From Ignavibacteriota bacterium (GTDB lineage: Bacteria > Bacteroidota > Ignavibacteria > Ignavibacteriales > Melioribacteraceae), in contig PAAX01000021.1 of the NCBI GenBank assembly GCA_002698995.1, positions 1 to 32,522 on the forward strand: a stretch of DNA of 32,522 bases. The letters are read 5' to 3'. How positions within the stretch are numbered: position 1 is the first letter of the stretch; every line of letters starts with the position of its first letter. The notes below the pieces were generated by a model that saw only the letters and a program-made list of their open reading frames with translations, did not search any database and was not told the DNA's origin. Shown piece after piece: positions 22,192 to 30,863 of this stretch. The position numbers and the translations under genes are program-made.

Positions 22192-24048
22192 ATGAAAAAT
22201 CCCAAACAAATTTCATCCAACAATAAATTCCAAATTCCAAACCTGTCCGTCCTTTTTCGGACGGAATTACAATTATTCCTTCTACTCCTAACTTCTTACA
22301 TCTTACTTCTAACTTCTAACTTATCTGCCCAAGGCATCCCCGAACCCATGCAAAAAGACATCTACCAATTCCTAAGCCGACTATCCCAAAAAGGAATAAT
22401 AGAACTAAAAGACGAAATCCGCCCGCTATCTCGTCAATATATCTATAATAAATTATTAGAAGTAAATGAAAAAATTCTTGTCCGCCGTGGCGGGACAAAT
22501 GAAAAATTAAAAATTGACCCAAAGTTGAATTTAACCGAAATAGAAAAACAAGAACTAAAATTCTACCTACAAGATTACAATATAGAAAGCAGTACTGAGT
22601 ACCCAGTATTAAGTAATGAGCAAGAAAATGTCATTTCGAATCCGGCTTTAGCCGGTGAGAAATCTAAAGACTCACTTCTAACGTCTTACGTCTCACATCT
22701 TACGTCTCAACCTGAAATCTTCACTCTTAACTGGTCACGCAACTACTTCCGCCTCTTCACCTACTCAAGCGATATATTCCGCATTAACATCGATCCAATA
22801 TTCGGAATTAAAATTGGAAGCCGTGACGGCAGCTCATACAAACATTACTACGGCGGAGCAAGATTCTACGGCTACTTAGGGAGTAACCTGGCACTCAGCT
22901 TTGATTTTAGAGATAACACTGAAAGCGGTGACAAACTAGATAGAACAAAAACCTTTACTCCAGAAACCGGAATTATACGATCACTTGGCAAACCAAACAG
23001 CTTTCAATACTCTGAAATCAGAACCTCTATTTCATATAACTGGAAGTGGGGAAGTATTACTGCTGCAAAAGATTTTCTAAATTGGGGATACGGTAAAAGC
23101 GGTTTAATAGTCAACTCTTCTAAAGCCCCTTCTTTTCCTTTCATCAGACTCGATCTGCAACCTGCCGATTGGGTTAGCTTTAATTATACCCACGCATGGT
23201 TAAGCTCAAATGTTGTCGATAGTAGCGAAGTTTATGCTTCCCTAAGAAATGGTGTTAATCGAATCTCATTCAGAGAAAAATACCTTGCATCACATACAAT
23301 TACTCTTTATCCAATTCAAGGATTATCTGTTTCACTCGGTGAATCTGTAGTTTATTCCGATAAATTGGAAATGGCATATCTTTTCCCACTAATGTTTTTC
23401 CGTGCAGCCGATCATTACCTTAGTAAAAATAATAATAATGCCGGTGCTAATTCGCAATTCTTCTTTGGAATCAGTTCAAGAAACCAAATTTCTAACACAC
23501 ATTTGTACGGTTCAATACTTATTGATGAAATAGCCCTTGCGGATATGTTTAATCCGGAAAGAGAAAGAAACCAGACAGCCTTTACTCTCGGGGCATCTGT
23601 TGTTGATCTTCCAATAGATAATCTCAATCTAACTCTTGAATACACTAAAATTTATCCCTTTGTATATAGACATTATATCCCGACGCAGACATACGAAAGT
23701 GACAACTACACTCTCGGTCACTGGATGGGGCATAACGCAGATTTACTGTACGGCTCATTAGAATACAGAATTTTCAGAGGATTAAAAACAGAACTCTGGG
23801 CAAGATACATAAGAAAAGGGGGAGACGGGGTAGTGGATGATCAATACACAAGACCTTCAAAACCTTTCCTCTTCGGTTTAAGAAACAATTACACCGATTT
23901 CGGCTTTGAAGTAAGTTACCAGTTCTTAAACGACTTATACTTCAAACTAATTTACCAAAACAACACAACCTCAACGGAACAAAACGACGGTACATTCATA
24001 GACAAAAAAATGAACGAATTCTACTTCTCCCTGAACTACGGCTTCTAA
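22192..24048 (+). CDS. Wzi-like outer-membrane beta-barrel, capsule assembly family
   Basis: A 618-residue exported protein. The signal peptide has a hydrophobic core at about 29-41 and a likely cut near LSA/QGIP (about 46). SRLSQKGIIELKDEIRPLSR starts the mature domain; AKDFLNWGYGKSG and SSKAPSFPFIRLDLQPADW are typical of Wzi-family proteins in Bacteroidota, and the C-terminus ends in alternating strands with a final aromatic residue (YFSLNYGF), as outer-membrane barrels do. Wzi binds capsule or exported polysaccharide at the outer membrane. It lies just after the terminator with its own AT-rich leader. Odd: four repeat-derived stretches are in frame, including the signal-peptide core and residues about 134-173. 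Confidence 0.8.
   Translation: MKNPKQISSNNKFQIPNLSVLFRTELQLFLLLLTSYILLLTSNLSAQGIPEPMQKDIYQFLSRLSQKGIIELKDEIRPLSRQYIYNKLLEVNEKILVRRGGTNEKLKIDPKLNLTEIEKQELKFYLQDYNIESSTEYPVLSNEQENVISNPALAGEKSKDSLLTSYVSHLTSQPEIFTLNWSRNYFRLFTYSSDIFRINIDPIFGIKIGSRDGSSYKHYYGGARFYGYLGSNLALSFDFRDNTESGDKLDRTKTFTPETGIIRSLGKPNSFQYSEIRTSISYNWKWGSITAAKDFLNWGYGKSGLIVNSSKAPSFPFIRLDLQPADWVSFNYTHAWLSSNVVDSSEVYASLRNGVNRISFREKYLASHTITLYPIQGLSVSLGESVVYSDKLEMAYLFPLMFFRAADHYLSKNNNNAGANSQFFFGISSRNQISNTHLYGSILIDEIALADMFNPERERNQTAFTLGASVVDLPIDNLNLTLEYTKIYPFVYRHYIPTQTYESDNYTLGHWMGHNADLLYGSLEYRIFRGLKTELWARYIRKGGDGVVDDQYTRPSKPFLFGLRNNYTDFGFEVSYQFLNDLYFKLIYQNNTTSTEQNDGTFIDKKMNEFYFSLNYGF
22242..22326 (+). repeat. Repeats forming the signal-peptide coding region
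   Basis: A family A hairpin (CCTGTCCGTCC to GGACGGA, 22242-22265) is followed by CTTCTAACT/CTTACATCTTACTTCTAAC words (22279-22326). The same words occur in intergenic DNA at about 27531-27600 and 31369-31425. Here they encode LLLLTSYILLLTSN, the hydrophobic core of the Wzi-like signal peptide. Confidence 0.8.
22478..22498 (+). repeat. TCCGCC hairpin inside the wzi-like gene
   Basis: TTGTCCGCCGTGGCGGGACA forms a short family A-like palindrome in frame, encoding LVRRGGT of the mature N-terminal domain. Confidence 0.65.
22590..22709 (+). repeat. 120-bp in-frame repeat cluster in the wzi-like gene
   Basis: It comprises GTACTGAGTACCCAGTATTA and TAAGTAATGAG words, then a GTCATTTCGAATCCGGC...GAGAAATCT unit related to the tandem units at 30890-31045, then ACGTCTTACGTCTCACATCT words like those at about 27553. 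Together they encode about 40 residues (134-173) between the N-terminal and barrel domains. Confidence 0.8.
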
Positions 24049-25563
24049 TAGAAATGTGTCATGCCGGTTTGTTCAAAGAACAATACCGGCATCTCATATA
24101 AAGTTAAACTCTCATTCAAAAGATATAATTGACATCGTCACATCGAGTGAATTCCGGCTTGACGGAATGAATTGAGATGCAAACAAGCCAAAATTCCCGC
24201 AATCTCAAATTCCTTTGACCAAGCCCAGATTGCGGGAATTTCCATAAACCAACACTACTTGTCATTTTTACCAACCTATGGTTGGCTACGTCTCTACTTC
24301 TTGCAATTTTAATTGTTTGTTAAGTTTCTTACAAGCGTAAATTCTCCCATGTCATCCCCGAAAGCTGTTATCGGGAATCCATAAAAACGTCTTCATTCCG
24401 GCATACCATGCTAGGTAAAATGGGCGCAAATTTGCGCCCCCTACAAATCCAGCTTTTTTTTTGCCTTTTAACTTTTCCCTTTTGCAAACATGTCATTTTA
24501 AACCAAAATCTTGTCAGTTCGAGTAGCGAACTTGTGAGCGTATCGAGAACCAGTAATTTTGCTCCTACCTGTCTTACATCTAACCATCTTGATTCTTAAT
24601 TCTGATTTAAAAAAAAGTCCTCCCATTTCCAAGGGGAGGATTTAGGTGGGGTTAAAAAACACGCCTATAAAAAAACTATAAAAATTCCCGCAATCTCAAA
24701 TTCCTTTGACCAAACCCAAATTGCGGGAATTTCCATTAACCAACACTTTCAAGTGTTGCACACAGATTGTAGAGACGTAGCATGCTACGTCTCTACTTTT
24801 AGTTACTAACGCTAACCGGTATTCCAAGACTTTGTCGCCAAGAGAGGCATCTCAAACATTATATCATTCACGAAAAGGGGCGCAAATTTGCGCCCCCTAC
24901 AAACCCAGCTTTTTTCTGCTTTTTCACTTTTGCCATTTGCAACGTATTCATTCAGACAATCTAATTTTCCACTTTCCCAAAATTCCAACATTCATAATAT
25001 CCTGCTAATCCCTTCACAGACTAATAGTCTGTGCTACAACTTCAATTTCTGAGGTGGGACCACTGATTTTCCAAAACCCGTCAGTTCGAGTAGCGAACTT
25101 GTGAGCGTATCGAGAACCAAAATTCACAAAATTCCCGCAATCTTAAAATCCATTGACCAAGCCCAGATTGCGGGAATTTCAATTCTCCACTGTCCGCGGA
25201 ACGCTGAAACTGACCGCTGCCAAATCAATCCAATGCCAAATGCCCCAACGACAAATTTCACTTTTGCCTTTTGCAATCTGATGTCTAGTTTCTAGGTCGC
25301 AACAAAAAGGGGCGCAAATTTGCGCCCCCTACAAGCAAAATTCCCGCAATCTCAAACATAATTTGTCATACCGGTTTCCGTTTTCTGGAATACCGGTATC
25401 TCAAGCACATTCAAATTGCGGGAATTTCCCAAAATGACAAATGACCAATGACAAACACTCATTCTCACTTCTTCCTTTTTCAGTCTAACCTCTAACAGTC
25501 TACTAAATACTAACTACTCAATACTAATTACTCAGCTTGTCAACCTATGGTTGGTATTCAGTA
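24049..25563. repeat. 1.5-kb convergent intergenic repeat block
   Basis: No gene is supported here. Copies seen: family G (CCGG-armed) 24061-24096; family B (ATTCCCGCAATCT arms) 24191-24243, 24682-24733, 25129-25180 and 25338-25429, the last with a family G element in its loop; family C (GGGCGCAAATTTGCGCCC) 24421-24445, 24877-24901 and 25309-25333; family D (GTCAGTTCGAG to TCGAGAACCA) 24513-24552 and 25080-25119; family E (GTCCTCCC/GGGGAGGA) 24611-24656; family F palindrome 24769-24796. From 25487 there are CTACTAAATACTAACTACT words up to the end of the ImmA-type gene. Confidence 0.88.
24769..24796. repeat. Perfect 28-bp palindrome (family F)
   Basis: GTAGAGACGTAGCA is followed directly by its exact reverse complement. 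A shorter copy is at 29272-29300, a copy with its loop filled by another element is at 28749-28795, and a half copy is near 24284-24298. Confidence 0.9.
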
Positions 25564-26337
25564 CTATGTTGTTAACATCACCAAAACCCCGCCGTATCTA
25601 GGCATGTAAAAAATCTCCTCATAAATTGTAGCACCATCGCGTCTGTTTCTATCATTCCTAAACCAAGCATCAATATCAATCTCACGTTTACCCTCATAAC
25701 GTGTTCTGTTTCTGAAATAATCCTTACTATAACTCAACTCATTCAGCTTGCTGTTTAAACTCCAAAAAGGGAAGTCGGAACTGAATGCTTTCCACCTTAT
25801 CTTTTCATTATGCACGTATATAAATCCCACCGGTTTATCCCCAATATGAGCATATCTTATGCACGCAGACATTATAGAAGTATTAAAAACTTCTGCTGTA
25901 TCTTTGATTAATTCAAAACTTAAATCCCTGTTATTAGTAAAATCCAAAAACCATTCCCGCTTCATCATTAATTCCGCTGCAAATTGATTAGGGAGCGCCT
26001 CCTTAAAAATTTTATTTTCTCTTAAATCGCTCTCTTTACAGACTGAATATGTTGAAATAGTCTCTTTAAATATTCTATGCCCCAATTCATGCACAGTTAC
26101 AAAATTACGCTGCCCTTTTTCTAATCCTTCTTTTATGGAAATAATAAAATGATCACCACTCTTTATTATTCTGCCAGCTTCTCCGGTTAATTCAGTCTCT
26201 TTTATTATACATTTTTCCATTAATGCAATTCCCGCTATATCCAATTCGGTAGGGGAATCAATCATATACTTATTTAATAATAGATTTGCTTGAACAATTG
26301 CCCTTATTTCTAAATCACTTTTTTCTCTTTTCTTCAT
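25564..26337 (-). CDS. ImmA/IrrE-family metallo-endopeptidase (M78)
   Basis: A 257-residue protein from ATG 26337. FVTVHELGHRIFKE has the zinc HExxH motif (His83 and His87 from this start), and PNQFAAELMMKREWF supplies the third ligand Glu122, the normal ImmA/IrrE pattern. The C-terminal part, with GDKPVGFIYVHNEKIRWKAF, may be a sensor or substrate domain. Such enzymes cut repressors (ImmR, DdrO) to switch genes on. A 54-bp longer frame is open, but it lies inside the upstream gene; the 26337 start overlaps it by 23 bp. No repressor gene lies next to it, so the substrate may be the 127-residue protein upstream. Confidence 0.85.
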   Translation of the reverse strand: MKKREKSDLEIRAIVQANLLLNKYMIDSPTELDIAGIALMEKCIIKETELTGEAGRIIKSGDHFIISIKEGLEKGQRNFVTVHELGHRIFKETISTYSVCKESDLRENKIFKEALPNQFAAELMMKREWFLDFTNNRDLSFELIKDTAEVFNTSIMSACIRYAHIGDKPVGFIYVHNEKIRWKAFSSDFPFWSLNSKLNELSYSKDYFRNRTRYEGKREIDIDAWFRNDRNRRDGATIYEEIFYMPRYGGVLVMLTT

Positions 26338-26698
26338 TATCCGTCTCATTCTTGAATACTTCAAATAACTTTCCAATCCTATGGTCTGCAATCAATTCAT
26401 TGAAATCAATCTCCTTACTGGTATCTAATCTGTTGTGAGCTAATTGCAACGATTCTTCAATTTCACCCCCGTCAATATGTAATTTTGATATATTTTCATT
26501 TAACCAGCTCCAAAACTTTTCATGTAGTTCCTTCTTTTTTGAAATTTCTAATTTGATTTTCTCCTTTTCTAATAATCTTCCTAAGTTGGCTCTAACTTCT
26601 TGAGAATTATGACCACTCTCTTGTATTATTTCGTCATAATCTTCAGATTTAAATCCTAAAATATCCCAGATATCTAAAATCATGGTTTTTTTTTTCAT
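26315..26698 (-). CDS. Hypothetical helical protein in the sigma/ImmA operon
   Basis: A 127-residue, charged, probably all-helical protein. It starts MKKKTMILDIWDILGFKSED; a heptad-like Lys/Glu segment (about 38-60) could form a coiled coil; then FWSWLNENISKLHIDGGEIE. No HTH, signal peptide or membrane segment is visible, and I do not recognise a family. It starts 2 bp after the sigma-factor stop and overlaps the peptidase gene, so the three are surely one transcript. By position it could be an anti-sigma factor or the target of the peptidase; this is inference only. Confidence 0.7.
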   Translation of the reverse strand: MKKKTMILDIWDILGFKSEDYDEIIQESGHNSQEVRANLGRLLEKEKIKLEISKKKELHEKFWSWLNENISKLHIDGGEIEESLQLAHNRLDTSKEIDFNELIADHRIGKLFEVFKNETDNEEKRKK

Positions 26699-26700
26699 AT

Positions 26701-27282
26701 CTAATTGTAGCTCCTAAATTTTTTACCCGCTGTTTTTAATCTGTTTAATGCCTTTTCCACCTCTTTTACATCAATATTCCATTTTTCAGCTATTTCTTTG
26801 TTACTATATCCTTCGCATCTCTCTTCAAAAACAATTAAAGCGGTTGTATCTTTATCCATTGTTTCGTAAATGTAATTTTTCATTTCCTCCTTTTCTAAAT
26901 TTATCATTTGAGTTGGATCAACAACTAAATCTTCTCTAAAATTTTCTATTTCCTCATCATCAGCATCTTCTCTCAATACATTGTTTATCGGTACTTCATG
27001 TTTCCTCCATTTCTTCTTTAAATCATCTAATATCTCGTTTTTGATTACAAAAATAAATGATTGCTCAAAATCATAATTCTTTGAAATTTTTCTTTGCATC
27101 CCTAATATTAATTTAGCTGCATTACTAATTGCATCCTTTACATCAATCGTTTTAATATCCCTATTCTTCATGAATGAACTTACTATACCTTCAATCTTTT
27201 TAAATCTCTTTTCATCATTATAGATTATTGTAAATTCTTCTATTCTTTCTTCTTTCGAGAAAATTTGTTCATCCTGTTCCAA
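26701..27282 (-). CDS. Sigma-70 family (ECF-like) RNA polymerase sigma factor
   Basis: A 193-residue protein with a region-2-like helical block (DAISNAAKLILGMQRKISKN, FEQSFIFVIKNEILDDLKKK) and a C-terminal region 4 HTH (EGYSNKEIAEKWNIDVKEVE). The length and two-domain form are those of ECF-like factors. The start is TTG 27282, preceded by GGAGAT at a suitable distance on this strand. It heads an operon with the unknown protein and the M78 peptidase. It likely directs a regulon that responds to whatever activates the peptidase. The sigma call rests mainly on the HTH and architecture. Confidence 0.78.
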   Translation of the reverse strand: MEQDEQIFSKEERIEEFTIIYNDEKRFKKIEGIVSSFMKNRDIKTIDVKDAISNAAKLILGMQRKISKNYDFEQSFIFVIKNEILDDLKKKWRKHEVPINNVLREDADDEEIENFREDLVVDPTQMINLEKEEMKNYIYETMDKDTTALIVFEERCEGYSNKEIAEKWNIDVKEVEKALNRLKTAGKKFRSYN

Positions 27283-27902
27283 TTAATATCTCCAATACTT
27301 ATTCAATATTACTATTTAAACGATAGAAATACACAATTTTGCTATTTACTTTAAAATAAATTGAAAAAATAAAAATATCCCCAAAATTCGTTTAAACTGA
27401 AGAAATAATTATGTCACTATTAATCAAAATGGATGAGAAAATGAAAAATAATTTGAATAATGAGTTTATAATAGTTAAGAACAGTATTATTGATATATCA
27501 ATAAATCAGTTAATATCTTATCTATCCTTCTCTAACATCTTATTTCTTACATCTTACGTCTCACATCTGACTTCTAACATCTTACCTCTTACATACAACA
27601 TTTCTAATTCCAAATTCTTAATTCATAATTCTTAATTATTAATTGAAAAATGTTTCCCCAACGATTAAATATCGCTTTTAACAGTCCTTATAACAAATTG
27701 CTTAGCCAATCACATGAACCTATGGATAATAATAAAGTAAATCTGAATCTATACTTAATCTATAGTGAAGATATACTGAATCCATACTTAATAAATATTC
27801 ATAAATCCATTACCCCAAACCGCGCACCCCCACAACCACTTCATTATCTTTATAAACTTGATAAACTTTACAAACTTGATAAACTAATTTAAGAGGAAAA
27901 AA
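27283..27902. other. Divergent 620-bp intergenic region
   Basis: It lies between the leftward sigma operon and the rightward hypothetical gene. TTTAAACG (27315-27322) and CGTTTAAA (27389-27396) are an inverted pair that could be an operator or promoter element. Word-like repeats of the CTTACATCTTACGTCTCACATC type span about 27520-27600, and an 18-bp unit (CTTTATAAACTTGATAAA) is repeated nearly exactly at about 27849-27885. Short open frames at 27411-27635 and 27650-27892 exist, but the first is largely repeat and neither resembles a known protein. AAGAGGAAA just before 27903 is a ribosome site. Confidence 0.55.
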
Positions 27903-28598
27903 ATGGCAGAGCTAAAAGGAAACGTAATGGGTATTTTCAAAGGGAAGATCGGTAAAATATCGGGCAGAGTAAAAAACGGAAAAAATTACTTTGTCTCTTT
28001 ACCGGCTGAATTTAATCCTTCTATGACCCCCGAAGCAGTTGCAAGAAGAGAAAAATTTAAAGTGACTGCAAAACTAGCAAAAGCAATTCAGAAAGATGAA
28101 ATACTTAAATCAATCTGGATTAACGAAGAAAATATTAATTCTTCTGTATATACCCATGTATTAAAGTTGAATTATAATTTTCTTATTAATAATTCTCCAT
28201 CTATTGATAATTTAATTACCCCGGATAACGGATTTAATCCAAATGTAACAGCTCTAAGTTATGCTGATGGCACTATTTCAGTTTCAGTTGGAGCACTAGA
28301 AAATATTTTGGAAATAAATCCGGAAACAGAACAATTCATTCAAGTGCATGGAATTATATTCGCTGATGAACCAGTTAGTACATCCGCAAATGAACTATTC
28401 ATGTATGAGAACTTTGTATCTGAAAAATTGCCGATTGATCTTCAAAATCCTACCGAATTTTCTATTAACCTTGGATATAAAAAGAAAAGATCAATTGCAA
28501 AATATGGATCGTTAAAAATACTGTTAGCAGTAATCACAACAAATAACGAACAACAGTATGTCCAATATTCCCATACCCACTTTGCAGATAACCTCTAA
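27903..28598 (+). CDS. Hypothetical protein, possible DUF6266-like
   Basis: A 231-residue protein, well started (AAGAGGAAA, then ATG). The N-terminus NVMGIFKGKIGKISGRVKNG followed by LPAEFNPSMTPEAVARREKF resembles the glycine/lysine start and 'T..A...R.KF' helix of DUF6266 proteins, which are common in Bacteroidota and of unknown function. The C-terminal two-thirds looks like beta-rich domains (VTALSYADGTISVSVGALEN; FSINLGYKKKRS). No signal peptide is visible. The family match is by eye and moderate. Confidence 0.6.
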   Translation: MAELKGNVMGIFKGKIGKISGRVKNGKNYFVSLPAEFNPSMTPEAVARREKFKVTAKLAKAIQKDEILKSIWINEENINSSVYTHVLKLNYNFLINNSPSIDNLITPDNGFNPNVTALSYADGTISVSVGALENILEINPETEQFIQVHGIIFADEPVSTSANELFMYENFVSEKLPIDLQNPTEFSINLGYKKKRSIAKYGSLKILLAVITTNNEQQYVQYSHTHFADNL

Positions 28599-30177
28599 AT
28601 ACCTATAAAAAAAGTCCTCCCCTTAAAAGGGGAGGATTTAGGTGGGGTTAACCAAAAACGCTGTTATGAAAAGTATGTCATGCCGGTTCACGCCTTTTGA
28701 GATACCGGCCTGCCTTGTCGGCAATACTGGAACTCAAATACATTTTTCGTAGAGACGTAGTGTGTTTACCAACCATTGGTTGGCTACGTCTCTACTATTA
28801 AGAATAAACACAATCCTGTATGCAAAGACTTTGTCTCCAAGACAGGCATCTCATACAATACATCATTCACGAGATGGGGCGCAAATTTGCGCCCCCTACA
28901 AATACAATTCTCAATTCAACTAGTGTCAGTTTGAGTTTACCTACGCAGTAGGCTTGCCAAAGTATTTTGGTAGCGAACCTGTGAGCGTATCGAGAACCAA
29001 AATATTGGTGACATCGTAGAGACGTCGTCACATCGAGTTTACCTACGGATGTAGGCCCGCCTACGGCAGTAGGTGAATTCCAGCTTGACGGAATGAATCG
29101 AGATGTGTCACGTTATTAGTTTTCGTTTCACGTCCTACCTCGCATTATTCAGCAAGGCGGGGGCAGCGAATCGAGATGCCAAAACCAAAATTCCCGCAAT
29201 CTCAAAGTTCATTCAAAACCCAGATTGCGGGAATTCCCATTAACCAACACTTTCAAGTGTTGGTCCCAGATAGTAAAGACGTAGCATGCTACGTCTCTAC
29301 TTTAAAGTACTAACGCAAACCGGCGTGGCAAGTCCCGTCAGTTCGAGCTTGCCAAATTACTTTGGTAGCGAACCTGTGAGCGTATCGAGAACCAAACCCA
29401 TCGTCACATCGCGCTTGTCTCCGCTTGGAGATGACGAACTCCCGTTGCTTTAAGCCTTGCAGTGAGGAATCGAGATGCCAAAACGAAAATTCCCGCAATC
29501 TCAAAATTCATTCAAAAACCAGATTGCGGGAATTTCCATGCCTTCCAACAATAAAACAATCCAACAATAAATCAATCCAACAATTAGACAATATAGCAAT
29601 GAAACAATCCCTCAATCACTCAACCAATCAATCCACCCCAAAAATGCCCAATGACAGAATCTCACATCCCACCTGACCAATCAATCAACAAATCAACGCA
29701 TCAACAAACCTATCCGCCGTTATTTTGGCGAATCAACAAATAAACTGATTCTTGTAGTTCAACAATCCTTTTCCACCATTCCACCACCTGTCCGCCGTAA
29801 TTATGGCGGATTCCAATATTCCAACGCGCTCACTGCTCACTGATTACTGATCACCGAACGCTGAAAGCTGATAACTGACCGCTCCTCAATCAACAACTTC
29901 CTACTATCTACTAACTACTAAATTCTACATTCGATACCTGTCCGCCGTTTTTGTGGCGGATTCGATCTTCAACATTTCCACCATTCCAATATTCCAACAT
30001 TATTTTAACGATTCGAGAACCAGAACTTCCTACTGACTACTTTCTACTAGCTACTAAATTCTAAACTCGTTCTTCCACCATTCACATCCCTAAACCTCTC
30101 AACGTCTCAACGTCTCAACCTCTCAACATATTGATCTTTCCACACACTCTGTTTCTGCAATTTTTGTATATTAAAAC
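28599..30177. repeat. 1.6-kb intergenic repeat block
   Basis: No gene is supported here. Copies seen: family E 28606-28651; family G 28679-28730; family F with loop insert 28749-28795; family C 28876-28900; family D 28924-28999 (with a TACGCAGTAGG and a CCAAAGTATTTTGG insert) and 29337-29395; family H 29037-29073; family B 29187-29236 and 29486-29537; family F 29272-29300; family A 29709-29732, 29787-29810 and 29937-29960. Word-like runs (CAACGTCTCAACGTCTCAAC, CTACTATCTACTAACTACTA) reach to about 30130. Confidence 0.88.
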
Positions 30178-30570
30178 ATGAAAACAGATGAATTAATAAA
30201 ATATTGGATAGATGCATCAGAAGTTGATTTTGTTGCTATGAATAATTTGTTTAATTCTAAAGACTATGTCTGGGCTCTCTTTTTGGGGCATTTGGTTATA
30301 GAAAAGCTAATCAAAGCATTAGCTGCAAAGAATAAGATTAAAACAATTCCTAAATTACATGATCTTAATAAACTTGCAAGACTCGTTTCTCTTCAATTAA
30401 ATGATGATCAAAAGAATCTTTTTGATATTATAACCTCATTTAATATTGAAGCTCGATATCCTGATTATAAAAAAGAATTCTATAAAAAATGTGATTTAAG
30501 TTTTACATCAAAATATATTGATGAAATTAAAGGAATTAGAAATTGGCTGCTAGAACATATAAACAAGTAG
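30178..30570 (+). CDS. HEPN-domain toxin of a HEPN/MNT pair
   Basis: A 130-residue helical protein with FLGHLVIEKLIKALAAK (the core HEPN helix) and a C-terminal RNWLLEH (Arg121 to His127), fitting the R-x4-6-H ribonuclease motif. In HEPN/MNT systems the HEPN partner is an RNase toxin. It overlaps the MNT gene by 28 bp. No ribosome site is clear before the ATG. Confidence 0.85.
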   Translation: MKTDELIKYWIDASEVDFVAMNNLFNSKDYVWALFLGHLVIEKLIKALAAKNKIKTIPKLHDLNKLARLVSLQLNDDQKNLFDIITSFNIEARYPDYKKEFYKKCDLSFTSKYIDEIKGIRNWLLEHINK

Positions 30571-30863
30571 AGGATATAGTAAAAAAATATTATCTGCTTT
30601 TGAAATCTGAAGGTTATCCAATTGAAAAAATTATTCTGTTTGGATCGTACGCAAAAAATAAACAGAATATAGATAGTGATATAGATTTAGCAGTTGTATT
30701 AAAAGAATATCTAGGCGATAAGTTTGAAACACGCTTGAAATTAATGAAGTGTGCAAGAGATTTTGATGCCGTAATTGAACCACATCCTTTTTTATTATCG
30801 GAATTAAACGAAGCCGATCCTTTCCTAAATGAAATATTAGAGTCAGGAAAAAATATTATATAA
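30543..30863 (+). CDS. MNT nucleotidyltransferase antitoxin
   Basis: A 106-residue minimal nucleotidyltransferase: IEKIILFGSYAKNKQNIDSD followed by ID has the G-S-x10-D-x-D signature (Ser35, Asp46, Asp48) intact. MNT antitoxins silence HEPN toxins, in known cases by AMP transfer to a Tyr near the RNase site. The start is TTG 30543, inside the HEPN gene, which indicates coupling. Unlike the protein at 891, both catalytic Asp residues are present. Confidence 0.85.
   Translation: MAARTYKQVEDIVKKYYLLLKSEGYPIEKIILFGSYAKNKQNIDSDIDLAVVLKEYLGDKFETRLKLMKCARDFDAVIEPHPFLLSELNEADPFLNEILESGKNII

Noticed and set aside
24408-24599. Short open frames at 24408-24599, 25101-25295, 29310-29504 and 29425-29676
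   Set aside because: They are translations of palindromic and word-like repeats with no ribosome site or protein resemblance.
25564-27282. Sigma/ImmA operon as part of a prophage or conjugative element
   Set aside because: No integrase, phage structural gene, Xre-type ImmR repressor or attachment site is visible nearby.
27411-27635. 75-codon frame as a gene
   Set aside because: The second half is a run of CTTACATCTTAC words; the first half is short and resembles nothing. Kept only in the note on the intergenic region.
27650-27892. 81-codon frame before the 27903 gene
   Set aside because: Its end is an 18-bp tandem repeat, it has no clear ribosome site, and no family is recognisable. It could be real but is not supported.
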